Of a stretch of DNA of 62,597 bases, positions 17,991-27,555 are shown piece by piece. Both the position numbers and the translations under genes were made by a program. The stretch is taken from NCBI GenBank assembly GCA_900315485.1, contig OMZI01000010.1:1-62597 (forward strand). Direction: 5' to 3'. A model generated the notes under the pieces. The model was not told the DNA's origin. It did not search any database and worked only from the letters and a program-made list of their open reading frames with translations. Position 1 is the first letter of the stretch, and each line of letters begins with the position of its first letter. This stretch comes from an uncultured Eubacteriales bacterium. Lineage in GTDB: Bacteria > Bacillota > Clostridia > Peptostreptococcales > Anaerovoracaceae.

Positions 17991-18950
17991 TTGCAGGAGA
18001 AAACAGTACAGGCTATCTATCAGGCAACACAGTATATCAATGATGAGATGAGCAAGGTCATTATCGGCAAGAAGGATGTGGTCCGCAAGGTGCTCATGAG
18101 CGTACTTGCCAACGGACACATCCTCATCGATGACGTACCTGGCGTAGGAAAGACATCCATCGCCGTTGCGCTCGGCAGGGTGCTTGGCATGAATTACAAC
18201 AGGATACAGTTCACACCGGACGTACTGCCGTCAGACATCGTGGGATTCTCCATCTTCAACAGAGACACTGAGAAGCTCGTATATGTACCGGGCATCATCA
18301 ACAACACCAATCTGCTTCTCGCAGACGAGATCAACCGTACATCCAGCAGGACACAGGCGGCTCTTCTCGAGGCTATGGAGGAGAAGCAGGTGACTGTAGA
18401 CGGCAAGGCATACAAGCTGCCTGATCCGTTCATAGTTATCGCTACACAGAACCAGGTAGGCGCTGCGGGCACTCAGGTGCTGCCGCATGCACAGATGGAC
18501 AGATTCCTTGTAAGACTGTCGGTGGGATATCCTGACAGAGAGAGCGAGATTGGCATCATTCAGGGAAGACAAACGGCTGATCCGTATGCAGACCTTAAGC
18601 AGGTAGTCAATACTGAGGCTGTACAGACGATGCAGAATTCAGTCCTTCAGGTCACCATCAAGGATGAGCTGGTCGGATATATTGCGGATCTCGTCAACGC
18701 TTCCCGCGCCAACAGCATGATAGAGCTCGGCATCAGCCCGAGAGGAGCTATCGCTGTCAGCCACATGGCCAAGGCGTGCGCTATCATGAGCGGCAGAGAC
18801 TATGTGACAGAGGAAGACATCAGAGAAGTATTCACTGATGTCTGTGCACACAGGATCATCCTCACGCAGAAGGCCAGAGCTGCCAATCTGACTGCATATG
18901 ATGTCCTCCAGCAGATAATAGCAAGTGTTAAGACACCTTATGGTGTATAG
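17991..18950 (+). CDS. MoxR-family AAA+ ATPase
   Basis: This 319-residue AAA+ ATPase has VPGVGKTS (Walker A, 49-56), LLLADEINRT (Walker B, 108-117), then ATQNQ (sensor 1) and ISPRGA (sensor 2 region). MoxR ATPases act as chaperones for assembly or activation of partner proteins, usually in operons with DUF58 proteins. The start is a TTG at 17991 preceded by CAGGAGG eight bases upstream, and no nearby ATG fits. A DUF58 gene follows after 16 bp. The embedding between TagGH and further TagF-like genes is unusual and points to a role in envelope polymer assembly. Confidence 0.93.
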   Translation: MQEKTVQAIYQATQYINDEMSKVIIGKKDVVRKVLMSVLANGHILIDDVPGVGKTSIAVALGRVLGMNYNRIQFTPDVLPSDIVGFSIFNRDTEKLVYVPGIINNTNLLLADEINRTSSRTQAALLEAMEEKQVTVDGKAYKLPDPFIVIATQNQVGAAGTQVLPHAQMDRFLVRLSVGYPDRESEIGIIQGRQTADPYADLKQVVNTEAVQTMQNSVLQVTIKDELVGYIADLVNASRANSMIELGISPRGAIAVSHMAKACAIMSGRDYVTEEDIREVFTDVCAHRIILTQKARAANLTAYDVLQQIIASVKTPYGV

Positions 18951-18966
18951 GAGCTGATACAGACAG

Positions 18967-20106
18967 ATGCTGAAAAGAAGAATAGCATGCATCCTGCTGA
19001 TAATCTCGGCTCTAATACTGTATTTATTCGACAATGAGTCAGTGACGCTGGCACTGCTGCTGGCTCTCATTGTTATGCCTGCGGTATCCGTGGGCTTGCT
19101 TGCGTTGTCCGGACGCAACTTCAGGATCTCGATGGAGCGTACCACGCAGCCTGATGAGAATCCGGTCGTCAGAGTAACGACGGAGAATCCTGACTTTATA
19201 CCGCTCGCTGCCGTGGAGGCTGAGGTGGTATGCACCAATCTCAGGACAGGCGAAGCAGACAGTTATATGATCCGGAACACTCCGAGACCTAAGAGCACAC
19301 AGTCCGTGGATCTTGAGATACTGCCCAAGAATGCAGGCAGATATGAGATAGCGGTATCCTCTGCGATACTCACAGACCCGCTCCAGCTGTCGAGCAGACA
19401 GGTCACATGCAGCGACAGGGAATACATCACCATAATGCCTGAGATATTCGACATGCATATATCTTACGCAAGTGATGCAGCAATGCTTGAAGGGGACCGG
19501 TCCTCTGACAGCCGCAGGGGAAATGATCCGGGTGAAGTACGGTCAATAAGAGAGTATGTACCGGGAGACCCTGTCAGGAATATACACTGGAAGCTCTCTG
19601 AGAAGACAGATAAGCTGCTCGTCAAGGAGCTCGGCAATCCTATCACTGATCAGTTTCTTGTCATTCTCGATACAGCGCACGAGGTGAGCCAGATACCTGC
19701 GGCACTTGAGACAGTGGCTTCGGTATTTGTATCTCTTGTGGAGACGATACGGCGTGACAGTTCAGGCCTCTCGATCGGATGGACTGATCCGGAGACAGGA
19801 AGAGCTGTGATCAGAAAGATCAGCGAGGAGGCTGACCTCACTGCGGCAGCCGATGAGTACCTCGCGATGCCTGCATCGATGCACAGTGCATTCGAGCGGA
19901 TAGACAGAGATATAGCAGAAAGCAGATATGCACATATAATCATCGTCGGATCGATGGTACCTGACGGAATCGAGGCGATAGCCAATGGATGTCAGGTAAC
20001 AGTTCTCCTGTACGGAGAGACCGGATCATCAACTGAGAACAACGTAACGGTCGTCGGATTCGATTCCGGCAGCTGCAAGAGCGACCTTGCTGGTATAGAG
20101 ATATAG
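18967..20106 (+). CDS. DUF58 family membrane protein
   Basis: Two hydrophobic helices at about 7-21 and 26-48 anchor a large soluble part. The DUF58 signature is clear: RSIREYVPGDPVRNIHWKLS (192-211), followed by KLLVKEL. The region after it has a von Willebrand A-like pattern (QFLVILDTAHE). DUF58 proteins are standard partners of MoxR ATPases, and the vWA-like fold may bind metals or proteins outside or beside the membrane. The gene is 16 bp behind moxR and 54 bp before the DUF4129-like gene. The length of 379 residues is normal for the family. Confidence 0.9.
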   Translation: MLKRRIACILLIISALILYLFDNESVTLALLLALIVMPAVSVGLLALSGRNFRISMERTTQPDENPVVRVTTENPDFIPLAAVEAEVVCTNLRTGEADSYMIRNTPRPKSTQSVDLEILPKNAGRYEIAVSSAILTDPLQLSSRQVTCSDREYITIMPEIFDMHISYASDAAMLEGDRSSDSRRGNDPGEVRSIREYVPGDPVRNIHWKLSEKTDKLLVKELGNPITDQFLVILDTAHEVSQIPAALETVASVFVSLVETIRRDSSGLSIGWTDPETGRAVIRKISEEADLTAAADEYLAMPASMHSAFERIDRDIAESRYAHIIIVGSMVPDGIEAIANGCQVTVLLYGETGSSTENNVTVVGFDSGSCKSDLAGIEI

Positions 20107-20160
20107 AAGAAGCCGTCATGACGGAATATTTAAATTAAAGAAACAGACTGGTAATACGAA

Positions 20161-21603
20161 TTGAAATTAAACATAAAAGTACCGGGAAAAAAGAATAAAG
20201 AACCTGGATCAGAGGGCCCTGTCTTCGACCTTACAGGAGGCAGCAAAGCTGCGGCGGATGTGCCGGTTTCTTTCGGTATCGCTGAGCCTGAAGATGCATT
20301 CTCAGTCAGCGTCCGTAATGCAGAGCCTCTGATCAGACGTCTGGATACAGAGAAGAGCCGCAGCACATGGCTCGGGGCATTCCAGCCCAATCTTGCCTCG
20401 GCAGCAATACTGATGGCGTTCTTCGGGCTGCTCTTTATGGCGGCGGATGTGCCTGAACTCATATTCTTTGCTGTGCCGGGATTTCTAGTGTACATGCTGT
20501 TTGCGACGCTCGGATCATTTGATGATGACAAAATCAAACACATCAGGCTGTACGCAGCAGCAGCGGGAGCGGCAGCGCTCATCGTGGTGCTGATCATCTT
20601 CAGGGGATATATAGGCAGCGGCTGGGCGCTCATAATGAACCAGCTGTATGATACCGGTGAGATGGCTCAGGCATATATCTACAACAGGTTCCATGTCGGA
20701 GCTATGGGAGATGCTCATCCGTACAGAAGCATGCACTTTGCTGTTATATGGGGCTCGTGTCTTGCAGGTCTTATAACATCTATGCTGCCGGCAAGATTCA
20801 GAAGACCATTATCGATGGTAATTGCTGCATTCTCTATGCTGGCGTTTGCGTACTACGGGATCATACCGTCGTGGATATGCATCGCAGTACTTGCGGCTGC
20901 TATTCTGTTCCTTCTGTCCAGAGGCAGCATCGTGTCATCACTGACAGTACTGCTGGCGATGGCCATGGTTTTCGGAGCGATAGCGCTTATCGATCCGGGA
21001 GAAAACTACGGCATCTCAAGGGCGGATGAGAACTTCAGAGACCGGTTTGCGCTTATCTCATCATATCTTGAAAGCGGAGATGCATCTGCAGACGGACTTG
21101 ATGAACTCGAGCAGCAGATGCAGGAAGAGGAGGAGCAGCAGAACAGTGATGACGGACTTGTGAATGAGCGCAGGAACCTTACAGCTCTGATCATCGGCCT
21201 CCTTGTGATCGCGGCGATAGCTACAGCTGCAGCTTTGATATGGAGCCGCATACGCAAGCGGCAGATGGCAAACCGTACAGGACTCGACAGTAATGACCCG
21301 AGAACCGCGATCATTGCGATGTTCCCGTACACAGTCAAATGGCTGCAGCCTGCAGGAATAGAAACTAAGGGAAAAGCGTTCGAGACGCTGACCCCTGTCA
21401 TCAAAGCGGATGTCTCAGAAGAATATGCAGACAGATATTCAGACATGTATGAGCTGTGGAAAGAAGCTGCATACAGTGACCACGAGATGACGGAAGACAG
21501 AAGGAGTGAAATGAATTCCTTCATGACAGATACTATGAGCATGGTCAGAGAACATAGTGATCTCAGATCAAGGGTGATGAACACATTCAGATACGCTCTC
21601 TGA
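20161..21603 (+). CDS. Membrane protein with DUF4129-like C-terminus, transglutaminase core missing
   Basis: The third member of MoxR/DUF58 operons is usually a TgpA-like protein: a membrane block, an external transglutaminase domain, one more helix and a cytoplasmic DUF4129 domain. Here 480 residues show a cytoplasmic N-terminus, about seven hydrophobic helices (80-277), an acidic Gln/Glu-rich linker (278-338), one helix (341-361) and a DUF4129-like tail. The space where a transglutaminase would sit is only about 60 residues and has no Cys or His candidates, so the enzyme domain appears lost. The start is a TTG at 20161. Codon use is like its neighbours, which argues against decay. Identification rests on order and topology rather than a strong motif. 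Confidence 0.75.
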   Translation: MKLNIKVPGKKNKEPGSEGPVFDLTGGSKAAADVPVSFGIAEPEDAFSVSVRNAEPLIRRLDTEKSRSTWLGAFQPNLASAAILMAFFGLLFMAADVPELIFFAVPGFLVYMLFATLGSFDDDKIKHIRLYAAAAGAAALIVVLIIFRGYIGSGWALIMNQLYDTGEMAQAYIYNRFHVGAMGDAHPYRSMHFAVIWGSCLAGLITSMLPARFRRPLSMVIAAFSMLAFAYYGIIPSWICIAVLAAAILFLLSRGSIVSSLTVLLAMAMVFGAIALIDPGENYGISRADENFRDRFALISSYLESGDASADGLDELEQQMQEEEEQQNSDDGLVNERRNLTALIIGLLVIAAIATAAALIWSRIRKRQMANRTGLDSNDPRTAIIAMFPYTVKWLQPAGIETKGKAFETLTPVIKADVSEEYADRYSDMYELWKEAAYSDHEMTEDRRSEMNSFMTDTMSMVREHSDLRSRVMNTFRYAL

Positions 21604-21623
21604 TAACACAGAAAGAAGACAGT

Positions 21624-22958
21624 ATGAGAAACACATCTGTAAGCACAGTCAGGAAGATATTACTTCTTGCATCAGTACTTATCCTGATGCTGACTTTGTG
21701 CGGCTGCAGGACCAGGATCACAAACAATGATGAAGTCAGCAATGTCATGTATGATGAGGAAGGCTACCGGCAGGAAGAATACAATATGAGGAGAGACGAT
21801 CTCGGACTAGGAAAGGCTCCAAAACCGATATTCACCGGACTCGGTGCACCTGAAGAGGATTACGGGGATTATGATTACGGTAGTGACTCCCAGGCCCTTG
21901 AAGATTACGATCCTGAAGCATATGAAGAACCATATGAGGAACCTGAAGAAGAAACTACAGCAGGGACATCTTCATCAGGCAGCGGCGGATCGGGCCGTGT
22001 CATAAGGCGTAATTCATCTTCGGGGAACTCCACCAAGAAGAATACGTCTGAAGTGGAAGTTGTTCTGGATGCCAACGGCGGCACCATCGGTGGAAAAGAA
22101 ACTATTACAGTCGAGATCGAGAAAGATGGCGACTATGGCGCACTCCCTTCTCCTGATGAAAGAGACGGGTATGTATTCGCCGGCTGGTTCACCAAGAAAG
22201 ACGGCGGAACTAATGTCGGAAGCAGGAAACTGGCTTCCACAAAAAAGCACAAGCTGTATGCACACTGGACCAAGCCTGAAGCAAAGACATATACAATTAC
22301 ATTAAATGCGAATGATCCTGAAGAGGGTGCCGGCGCAGCAATATCAGGCAGTGAAAAAACCGTCACCATTAGTGAAGGAGAGAAGTACACACTTCCGGGC
22401 GCGACGTGTCCAGGCTTTGATCACAAAGGCTGGACAGATGCGGACAATAATGAGTACAAGGCGGGAGATGTAATAACAGTAAGTAAGGAACTGACGTTCA
22501 CAGCTAAATGGGGAAAAAAGGATCCACAGGAGTACTGGGACGAAAAACTTGAAGTTGCTGTTAAAGGTGCGGAAGATGAAGATATTATACAGACATATTA
22601 TATCAGCGGTGATGATGATGGTGAGAGCTTCCTGAACAAAAGCGGAATGAAAAAAGGAAGTGCTGATAATTGCAACTATATTGTGTTCTTCGGGAGTAAA
22701 GAAGCTGCAGCAGAAATAGATAATCCTGGTGGTAAGCAGATTATTGTTATACCAAGGAAGGCAATAGATAAATCAACCAAGGAGTCATATAGGACAGCGT
22801 TCAGCATTAAACTGTTTACTATATTGTATCCAAGAACCTACCTGAATGCAGAAACAGCCGCTGAGGAACTCGGAGTGGCTCTCGATGAGTTGAAAGAAAT
22901 AGATATTCTGTCTGCAGCCGAAGAATCTGCGGACAGCGGAGACGAAGGCGGAGAATAA
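21624..22958 (+). CDS. Lipoprotein with two InlB-type B-repeats
   Basis: A lipoprotein signal peptide ends in LTLCGC, so C28 should be lipidated. A long acidic, Tyr/Glu- and Ser/Gly-rich linker (30-140) leads to two Listeria-Bacteroides/InlB B-repeat domains. The first has LDANGG and YVFAGWFTKKDGG and ends in LYAHW. The second has ITLNAND and FDHKGWTD and ends in FTAKW. Such repeats are small beta-rich adhesion or spacer modules of secreted Gram-positive proteins. The last 130 residues have no recognised family. The gene starts 20 bp after the DUF4129-like gene and ends 16 bp before a TagF-like gene, so it is co-transcribed with the MoxR module. Outer-face placement suggests a partner or substrate of that module. 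Confidence 0.82.
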   Translation: MRNTSVSTVRKILLLASVLILMLTLCGCRTRITNNDEVSNVMYDEEGYRQEEYNMRRDDLGLGKAPKPIFTGLGAPEEDYGDYDYGSDSQALEDYDPEAYEEPYEEPEEETTAGTSSSGSGGSGRVIRRNSSSGNSTKKNTSEVEVVLDANGGTIGGKETITVEIEKDGDYGALPSPDERDGYVFAGWFTKKDGGTNVGSRKLASTKKHKLYAHWTKPEAKTYTITLNANDPEEGAGAAISGSEKTVTISEGEKYTLPGATCPGFDHKGWTDADNNEYKAGDVITVSKELTFTAKWGKKDPQEYWDEKLEVAVKGAEDEDIIQTYYISGDDDGESFLNKSGMKKGSADNCNYIVFFGSKEAAAEIDNPGGKQIIVIPRKAIDKSTKESYRTAFSIKLFTILYPRTYLNAETAAEELGVALDELKEIDILSAAEESADSGDEGGE

Positions 22959-22974
22959 TCACGGGACGATACAG

Positions 22975-24186
22975 ATGGAAGAGACAATAAGAACGGGTAA
23001 AGTCACAATAATAAGCCGCGAGAGCGATGAGCCTACGCTGGACATAGCGATGCTCGACGAAGAGCTGAGACGCCGCGGTATCGAGACTGAGGTGATGACC
23101 CAGCTGTTTACCAAGGATAAGACCGCCGGTGATCTTGCTGGCTATCTGGGCACAGTCGCTAAACAGGAGGCTGCTATATTAAAGTCGGATGTTGTGGTCC
23201 TCGATACTTACAATATCCCGGTCAGCATGCTTCCGCGCATCGGCAGGACCAAGGTCATACAGATGTGGCATGCACTGAGCGCAGTCAAGAAGTTCGGGTG
23301 GCAGACCGTCGGCAGTGAAGACGGCACATCAGAAAGAACAGCGACTCTTATGCGCATGCACAAGGGATATGATTACGTGATCGCACCGAGCGATGTGACA
23401 GCGGATATATTCGCTGAAGCCTTCAGGACTGACAGGAGCAAGATAGTCAAGCTCGGACTCCCGAGGATCGACTATATCAACAGTGCAGTCAGAGGAGATG
23501 CAAGATTCAAGACCTTCGGGGCGATATATGCCCTGTATCCGGAACTGGCTAAGAGTGATGACAAGAAGATAGTCCTGTATGTGCCGACTTTCCGTAAGGA
23601 TGGCATGCCGGACATCAAAGGGCTGGCCGCAGCGCTTGATCCTGAGAAATATGTCATGATCGTGAGCCTGCATCCTCTGTACAGATCAGAAGAAGAGCTG
23701 CCTCAGGCGGACAACATCATATACGAAGAGGAGATGTCTTCATTTGACCTGCTGGGTGTTGCTGACATCATCATCAGCGACTACTCATCCATGGTAGTAG
23801 AGGCAACACTTGCAGACAAGCCGCTGTACCTGTACACATATGACATCGATCAGTACAGCGAGACGACGGGATTGAATATGGACTTCGATTCTGAGGCTAT
23901 CGGGAAGTATGTATTCCGCGATGCAGCTGAACTTGCGAAGAGCATGGCTGAGCCTTATGACATGGCGGCGCTGAGATTATTCAGAGATAAGTACATCGAA
24001 GTAAATACTGAGAACTGCACCGGACAGCTTGCGGATTTCATCCAGTCGCTGCTTCCGGAGAGATCCGCAGACAGCTTGCAGAAGGAAGCAGAGCCGGAAA
24101 AGGAAAAGCCGGAGGAATCAGACACAGAGCCGTCCATACCGACAGGGCTTAAGGAAGAAAAAAAAGACTGGTATGAGCATAACTAA
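22975..24186 (+). CDS. CDP-glycerol glycerophosphotransferase family protein with acidic tail
   Basis: Residues 1 to about 365 form a TagB/TagF-type transferase with QMWHALSAVKKFGW (about 100-113), YVPTFRKDG (about 201-209) and SDYSSMVVEATLADKP (about 268-283). The typical WHG is WHA here, as in several family branches that may use another polyol or acceptor. The last 35 residues are charged, mostly Glu and Lys, without a fold I recognise. The gene overlaps the next TagF-like gene by 14 bp, so the two are probably translationally coupled and may act in one step of polymer synthesis. Confidence 0.85.
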   Translation: MEETIRTGKVTIISRESDEPTLDIAMLDEELRRRGIETEVMTQLFTKDKTAGDLAGYLGTVAKQEAAILKSDVVVLDTYNIPVSMLPRIGRTKVIQMWHALSAVKKFGWQTVGSEDGTSERTATLMRMHKGYDYVIAPSDVTADIFAEAFRTDRSKIVKLGLPRIDYINSAVRGDARFKTFGAIYALYPELAKSDDKKIVLYVPTFRKDGMPDIKGLAAALDPEKYVMIVSLHPLYRSEEELPQADNIIYEEEMSSFDLLGVADIIISDYSSMVVEATLADKPLYLYTYDIDQYSETTGLNMDFDSEAIGKYVFRDAAELAKSMAEPYDMAALRLFRDKYIEVNTENCTGQLADFIQSLLPERSADSLQKEAEPEKEKPEESDTEPSIPTGLKEEKKDWYEHN

Positions 24187-25420
24187 AAAAGCTAAAAAAG
24201 TAATATTCGACATAGCGAAGAAAAACAAGGCGTTCCGTATTGTCTTCAGGGGCAGCAGGGACGCTGCTTACCGTGCCAAGATGACACTGGATGATCCGTT
24301 CGGCAGGATAGACGATAAGCTTGTGTACTTCCAGACCTTTTCAGGCAGGGGGTACAGCGATTCGCCTAAGGCCATGTATGAATACATGATGAAAGCGCCT
24401 GAGTACAGGGAATACAGGTTCGTGTGGAGTTTCAAGGAGCCTGAGAGGTTTCAGTTCCTGAAAAATGACAGGACGGACATTGTGAAGTTCAGGACAAGAG
24501 CTGACAATATAGCTCTCAGGAAGGCGAAATACTGGATCACCAACTACAGGATGCTCAATCATCAGTATCCGAGAAAAGGTCAGGTCTATGTGCAGTGCTG
24601 GCACGGAACACCGCTAAAGAGACTGGGATACGACCTCGAGTCGAGCGACAACGTGATGAATTCCGGATCCGAGATCAGAGAGAAGTACAGATCGGATGCG
24701 AAGAAGTTCTCATACATCCTGTCTCCGTCTCCGTTCTGCACGGAGAAATTCGCATCAGCGTGGAACCTGGTGAAGACCGGGCAGACCCACAAGATCATCG
24801 AGGAGGGTTATCCGAGGAACGACAGACTGATCACTACTACTCCTGAAGAAAGGGAAGAACTCAGGAAGAAGCTTGGAGTAGATGGAAAGAAAGTCATCCT
24901 TTATGCGCCGACATGGAGAGACAACCAGCATACCAGCGGTGAGGGATATACTTACAAGACTGAGGTAGACTTTGACAAGCTGAGAGAGGAACTGGGCGAC
25001 GAATATGTGATCCTGTTCAGAGCGCATTATCTCGTAGCCAACAGCTTCGACTTTGCTAAGTACAGGGGTTTTGTGGAAGATGTATCCTCGTACAGTGACA
25101 TCAATGAGCTGTACATCGCGGCAGACATTCTGGTAACGGATTATTCCAGCGTATTCTTCGACTACGCGAATCTGAAGAAGCCGGTGATCTTCTACATGTA
25201 TGATCTGGAAGAGTATGCCAACGAGCTCAGAGGGTTCTATATCTCGCTCGATGAACTGCCGGGACCTATCGTACGGGACGAGAGTGCACTTGTAAAAGAG
25301 ATCAGGGCATGCGATGAGTGGCAGCCTGGTGAGAAGTATGAGGCATTCTGTGCGAAGTATAATCCGAAGGATGACGGACATGCCTCGGAAAGGGTATTAG
25401 GGAGGATAATACATCAGTAA
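24173..25420 (+). CDS. CDP-glycerol glycerophosphotransferase family protein (TagF/TagB-like)
   Basis: The chosen ATG at 24173 gives 415 residues and a 14-bp overlap with the preceding gene. The in-frame upstream start at 24029 lies deep inside that gene and encodes an unlikely basic leader. Motifs are CWHGTPLKRLGYD (about 142-154), LYAPTWRDNQHT (about 242-253) and TDYSSVFFDYANLKKP (about 322-337), all canonical for the family. The enzyme would transfer glycerol- or ribitol-phosphate from the CDP donor onto a lipid-linked chain at the inner membrane surface. The C-terminal part has the WxP-type ending common to TagF relatives. Distinguishing primase from polymerase is not possible here. Confidence 0.88.
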   Translation: MSITKKAKKVIFDIAKKNKAFRIVFRGSRDAAYRAKMTLDDPFGRIDDKLVYFQTFSGRGYSDSPKAMYEYMMKAPEYREYRFVWSFKEPERFQFLKNDRTDIVKFRTRADNIALRKAKYWITNYRMLNHQYPRKGQVYVQCWHGTPLKRLGYDLESSDNVMNSGSEIREKYRSDAKKFSYILSPSPFCTEKFASAWNLVKTGQTHKIIEEGYPRNDRLITTTPEEREELRKKLGVDGKKVILYAPTWRDNQHTSGEGYTYKTEVDFDKLREELGDEYVILFRAHYLVANSFDFAKYRGFVEDVSSYSDINELYIAADILVTDYSSVFFDYANLKKPVIFYMYDLEEYANELRGFYISLDELPGPIVRDESALVKEIRACDEWQPGEKYEAFCAKYNPKDDGHASERVLGRIIHQ

Positions 25421-25435
25421 GGAAAAAGATAAGGA

Positions 25436-26584
25436 ATGAAGAGCAAGAGGAACAGGAAGAAGAAACAGAGGTTATATTTACTTGCAGGCACTGCTGCACT
25501 GGTAGTTCTGATCATGATGCTGGTGCTGACTGTTCAGGGGCATAAGAAGCTCAGCCCGGCCTCAGGCGTTCAGGTCGACCCGACATATTCCGCCCTTAAT
25601 GTATCCTGGGAGAGCATACCCGGTGCCGATGGGTATTATGTATATGCAACGCAGGGAGAGGAAACTGAACTCGTCGGAGAAACTGAAGGAAAGGACAGCT
25701 GCAGCTATGCTTTCAAAGACTATACCCGTGACCGGGAGTATGAGATATCTGTAGCGGGTTATAAAAAGAAACTGATCGGCAAGGGAAAGAGAGAAGGCGA
25801 GATGTCTGAACCTGTATCTGCGGTTTATGACAGCACGCAATATGCTCAGCAGATACCGATACTCACATATCATAAGATAATCCCGGCCGGAAGGGAGTTC
25901 AAATCATCCCTCCTTATAGCTGCAGATACGTTTGATAAGCAGATGAAGTATCTGCACGATAATGGCTTTACCACTATAACCCCGGAAGAGTTCTACGAGT
26001 GGCATGAAGGAAGGAAAGAGTTTCCTGTTAAAACATGCATGATCACGTTCGATGACGGGTTTGCTGAGGTGTATTATCTGGCATATCCTATCATCAGAAA
26101 GTACGGGCTCTCAGCCACTTTGTTCTGTATAGGTCATCATATAGAAGATACTACAGAAGCATATGATCCGGATGCAGAGGATGCTCAGTATGTAGGCAGA
26201 GATGCCATAGAAGAAGTAAGAAAAGAATATCCGGACTTTGTAATGGAAAGCCATACATATGCTATGCATTCACGTGTCAACGGAAAGAAGCCTGCTGTTT
26301 CATTCACATATGACCAGATAATGGAAGACTGCGAACTGAATAAGCCGTTCGGATTCAAATATCTTGCATATCCGTGGGGAACGTACAGCGAGACGATGCA
26401 GCAGGCGCTTAAAGACAGCGGATATAAAATGGCATTCACATATGATCCGTTCTACTACGCGACCAGAAATGATGATCCGTACGCAGTAAACAGGATCAAG
26501 ATAAACGGAAAGATAGCGTTCGACAAATTTGTCCGCATAGTAAATTTACAGGAAAGGCAATATGACCCTCCACAGGAACAGTAA
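25436..26584 (+). CDS. Membrane-anchored FnIII / NodB polysaccharide deacetylase
   Basis: A basic N-terminus and one hydrophobic helix (12-34) anchor the protein, with no clear cleavage site. An FnIII-like domain spans about 38-130 (WESIPGADGYYVY) and is followed by a NodB/CE4 domain at about 138-382. Catalytic motifs are ILTYHKI, TFDDG (D206, D207) and SHTYAMH (H273, H278), with AYPWGTYS near the end. The enzyme should deacetylate a wall or polymer glycan outside the cell. It closes the TagF series with a 15-bp gap, and its last 23 bp overlap the next gene, so the partner is translationally linked. It shares its core with the deacetylase at 6181 but adds the FnIII domain. Confidence 0.88.
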   Translation: MKSKRNRKKKQRLYLLAGTAALVVLIMMLVLTVQGHKKLSPASGVQVDPTYSALNVSWESIPGADGYYVYATQGEETELVGETEGKDSCSYAFKDYTRDREYEISVAGYKKKLIGKGKREGEMSEPVSAVYDSTQYAQQIPILTYHKIIPAGREFKSSLLIAADTFDKQMKYLHDNGFTTITPEEFYEWHEGRKEFPVKTCMITFDDGFAEVYYLAYPIIRKYGLSATLFCIGHHIEDTTEAYDPDAEDAQYVGRDAIEEVRKEYPDFVMESHTYAMHSRVNGKKPAVSFTYDQIMEDCELNKPFGFKYLAYPWGTYSETMQQALKDSGYKMAFTYDPFYYATRNDDPYAVNRIKINGKIAFDKFVRIVNLQERQYDPPQEQ

Positions 26585-27494
26585 TAATACTCCCGATCCA
26601 GAGGAGAATAAAATACAGCCACGCAAGACACGCAATAAAAGGAAAAACAGGAAAAGGCTCGCGGTCGTAATCGTTTTAGAGCTGGCTCTTGTCGCGGCTC
26701 TGATAGTCTTTCTTAAGAGCACAAGCGTAGAAAGCAGGTTTATAAGAGCCGTAAGACATGGTGTGACCACAGGCTGGTCTGAGTCAGTAAATGAGACACA
26801 ATTTAGTGACTCCGGCGCAAAGCATGACACATCCTTTATTAAAGATGAATATGATGCGGTTAAATCCTTCAAAGGCCGCAGATTCAGAGACAAAAAGCTT
26901 GGCGCTATTGCATCTGAATATATCGACGCGCTTGAAGGCTGCGCCAAGGCGGCCAAGGAAAATGATCCGGCTAAGGAATACGATTCCTTCTGGAATGGTT
27001 TTTCACAGAGCTACGGTCGCCGGGTGGATGCGCTCTACAGGCTGTATAAAGGTGATTACGGACTCACCTTCGATGAAGAGAAATATTCAGATGAAATCGA
27101 CAACATACTTATCAATGGCTGGAGCCTTGAGAAATCCGGCCAGATCGAGTTCCGCAGGGAGATCCAGAAGAACGAGCCGGAAGAAGGCAGCGAGGAAGAG
27201 CCGACTGAAAGCGTTTACTATACAGCAACTGTAAAAAACGATTCAGGATTCGATCTCGCATATTTCAATGTTACTGTAGACCTGTATGACAAAGACGGAA
27301 AGGTTATAGAAGAAGTAAGTGCATACTGCGACAAGATAAAGAAGGGTCAGGATTTTGAGCTTAAATGCTATCAGACAAGTGATGCTGAGGCTGAAACATA
27401 TGTGATCTCCTCCGTAGAGAGCCACATACAGAAAGCAAAAGAAGAAGAGAGCAAAGAGCAGGAACCCGAAGAGAACAAGCCGCAATCAAATTGA
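26562..27494 (+). CDS. Membrane-anchored protein with FxLYD-like domain, function unknown
   Basis: The N-terminus is polar and basic, followed by one transmembrane helix at about 33-50 (LAVVIVLELALVAALIVFL). The middle part is helical and charged. Around 217-270 the protein has a beta-rich stretch (YYTATVKNDSGFDLAYFNVT, then VDLYDKDGKVIEE) resembling FxLYD domains, which occur in secreted Gram-positive proteins of unknown role. The last 30 residues are Glu/Lys-rich. It overlaps the deacetylase gene by 23 bp, with AGGAAAGG as ribosome site inside that gene. Coupled translation suggests a partner of the deacetylase. No enzymatic motif is visible. Confidence 0.68.
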   Translation: MTLHRNSNNTPDPEENKIQPRKTRNKRKNRKRLAVVIVLELALVAALIVFLKSTSVESRFIRAVRHGVTTGWSESVNETQFSDSGAKHDTSFIKDEYDAVKSFKGRRFRDKKLGAIASEYIDALEGCAKAAKENDPAKEYDSFWNGFSQSYGRRVDALYRLYKGDYGLTFDEEKYSDEIDNILINGWSLEKSGQIEFRREIQKNEPEEGSEEEPTESVYYTATVKNDSGFDLAYFNVTVDLYDKDGKVIEEVSAYCDKIKKGQDFELKCYQTSDAEAETYVISSVESHIQKAKEEESKEQEPEENKPQSN

Positions 27495-27519
27495 CAAAAC
27501 GGCCTTATTCAGATAGAAT
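27491..27519 (+). promoter_or_regulatory. Strong sigma-A-type promoter overlapping the preceding stop codon
   Basis: A perfect TTGACA (27491-27496) and TAGAAT (27514-27519) are 17 bp apart. The TGA stop of the FxLYD-like gene lies inside the -35 box. The start of the endolysin-like gene follows at 27556 after AAGGAG. Confidence 0.75.
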
Positions 27520-27555
27520 TTAGGGCAGTTCTTAACAATTATTAAGGAGCCGCAG

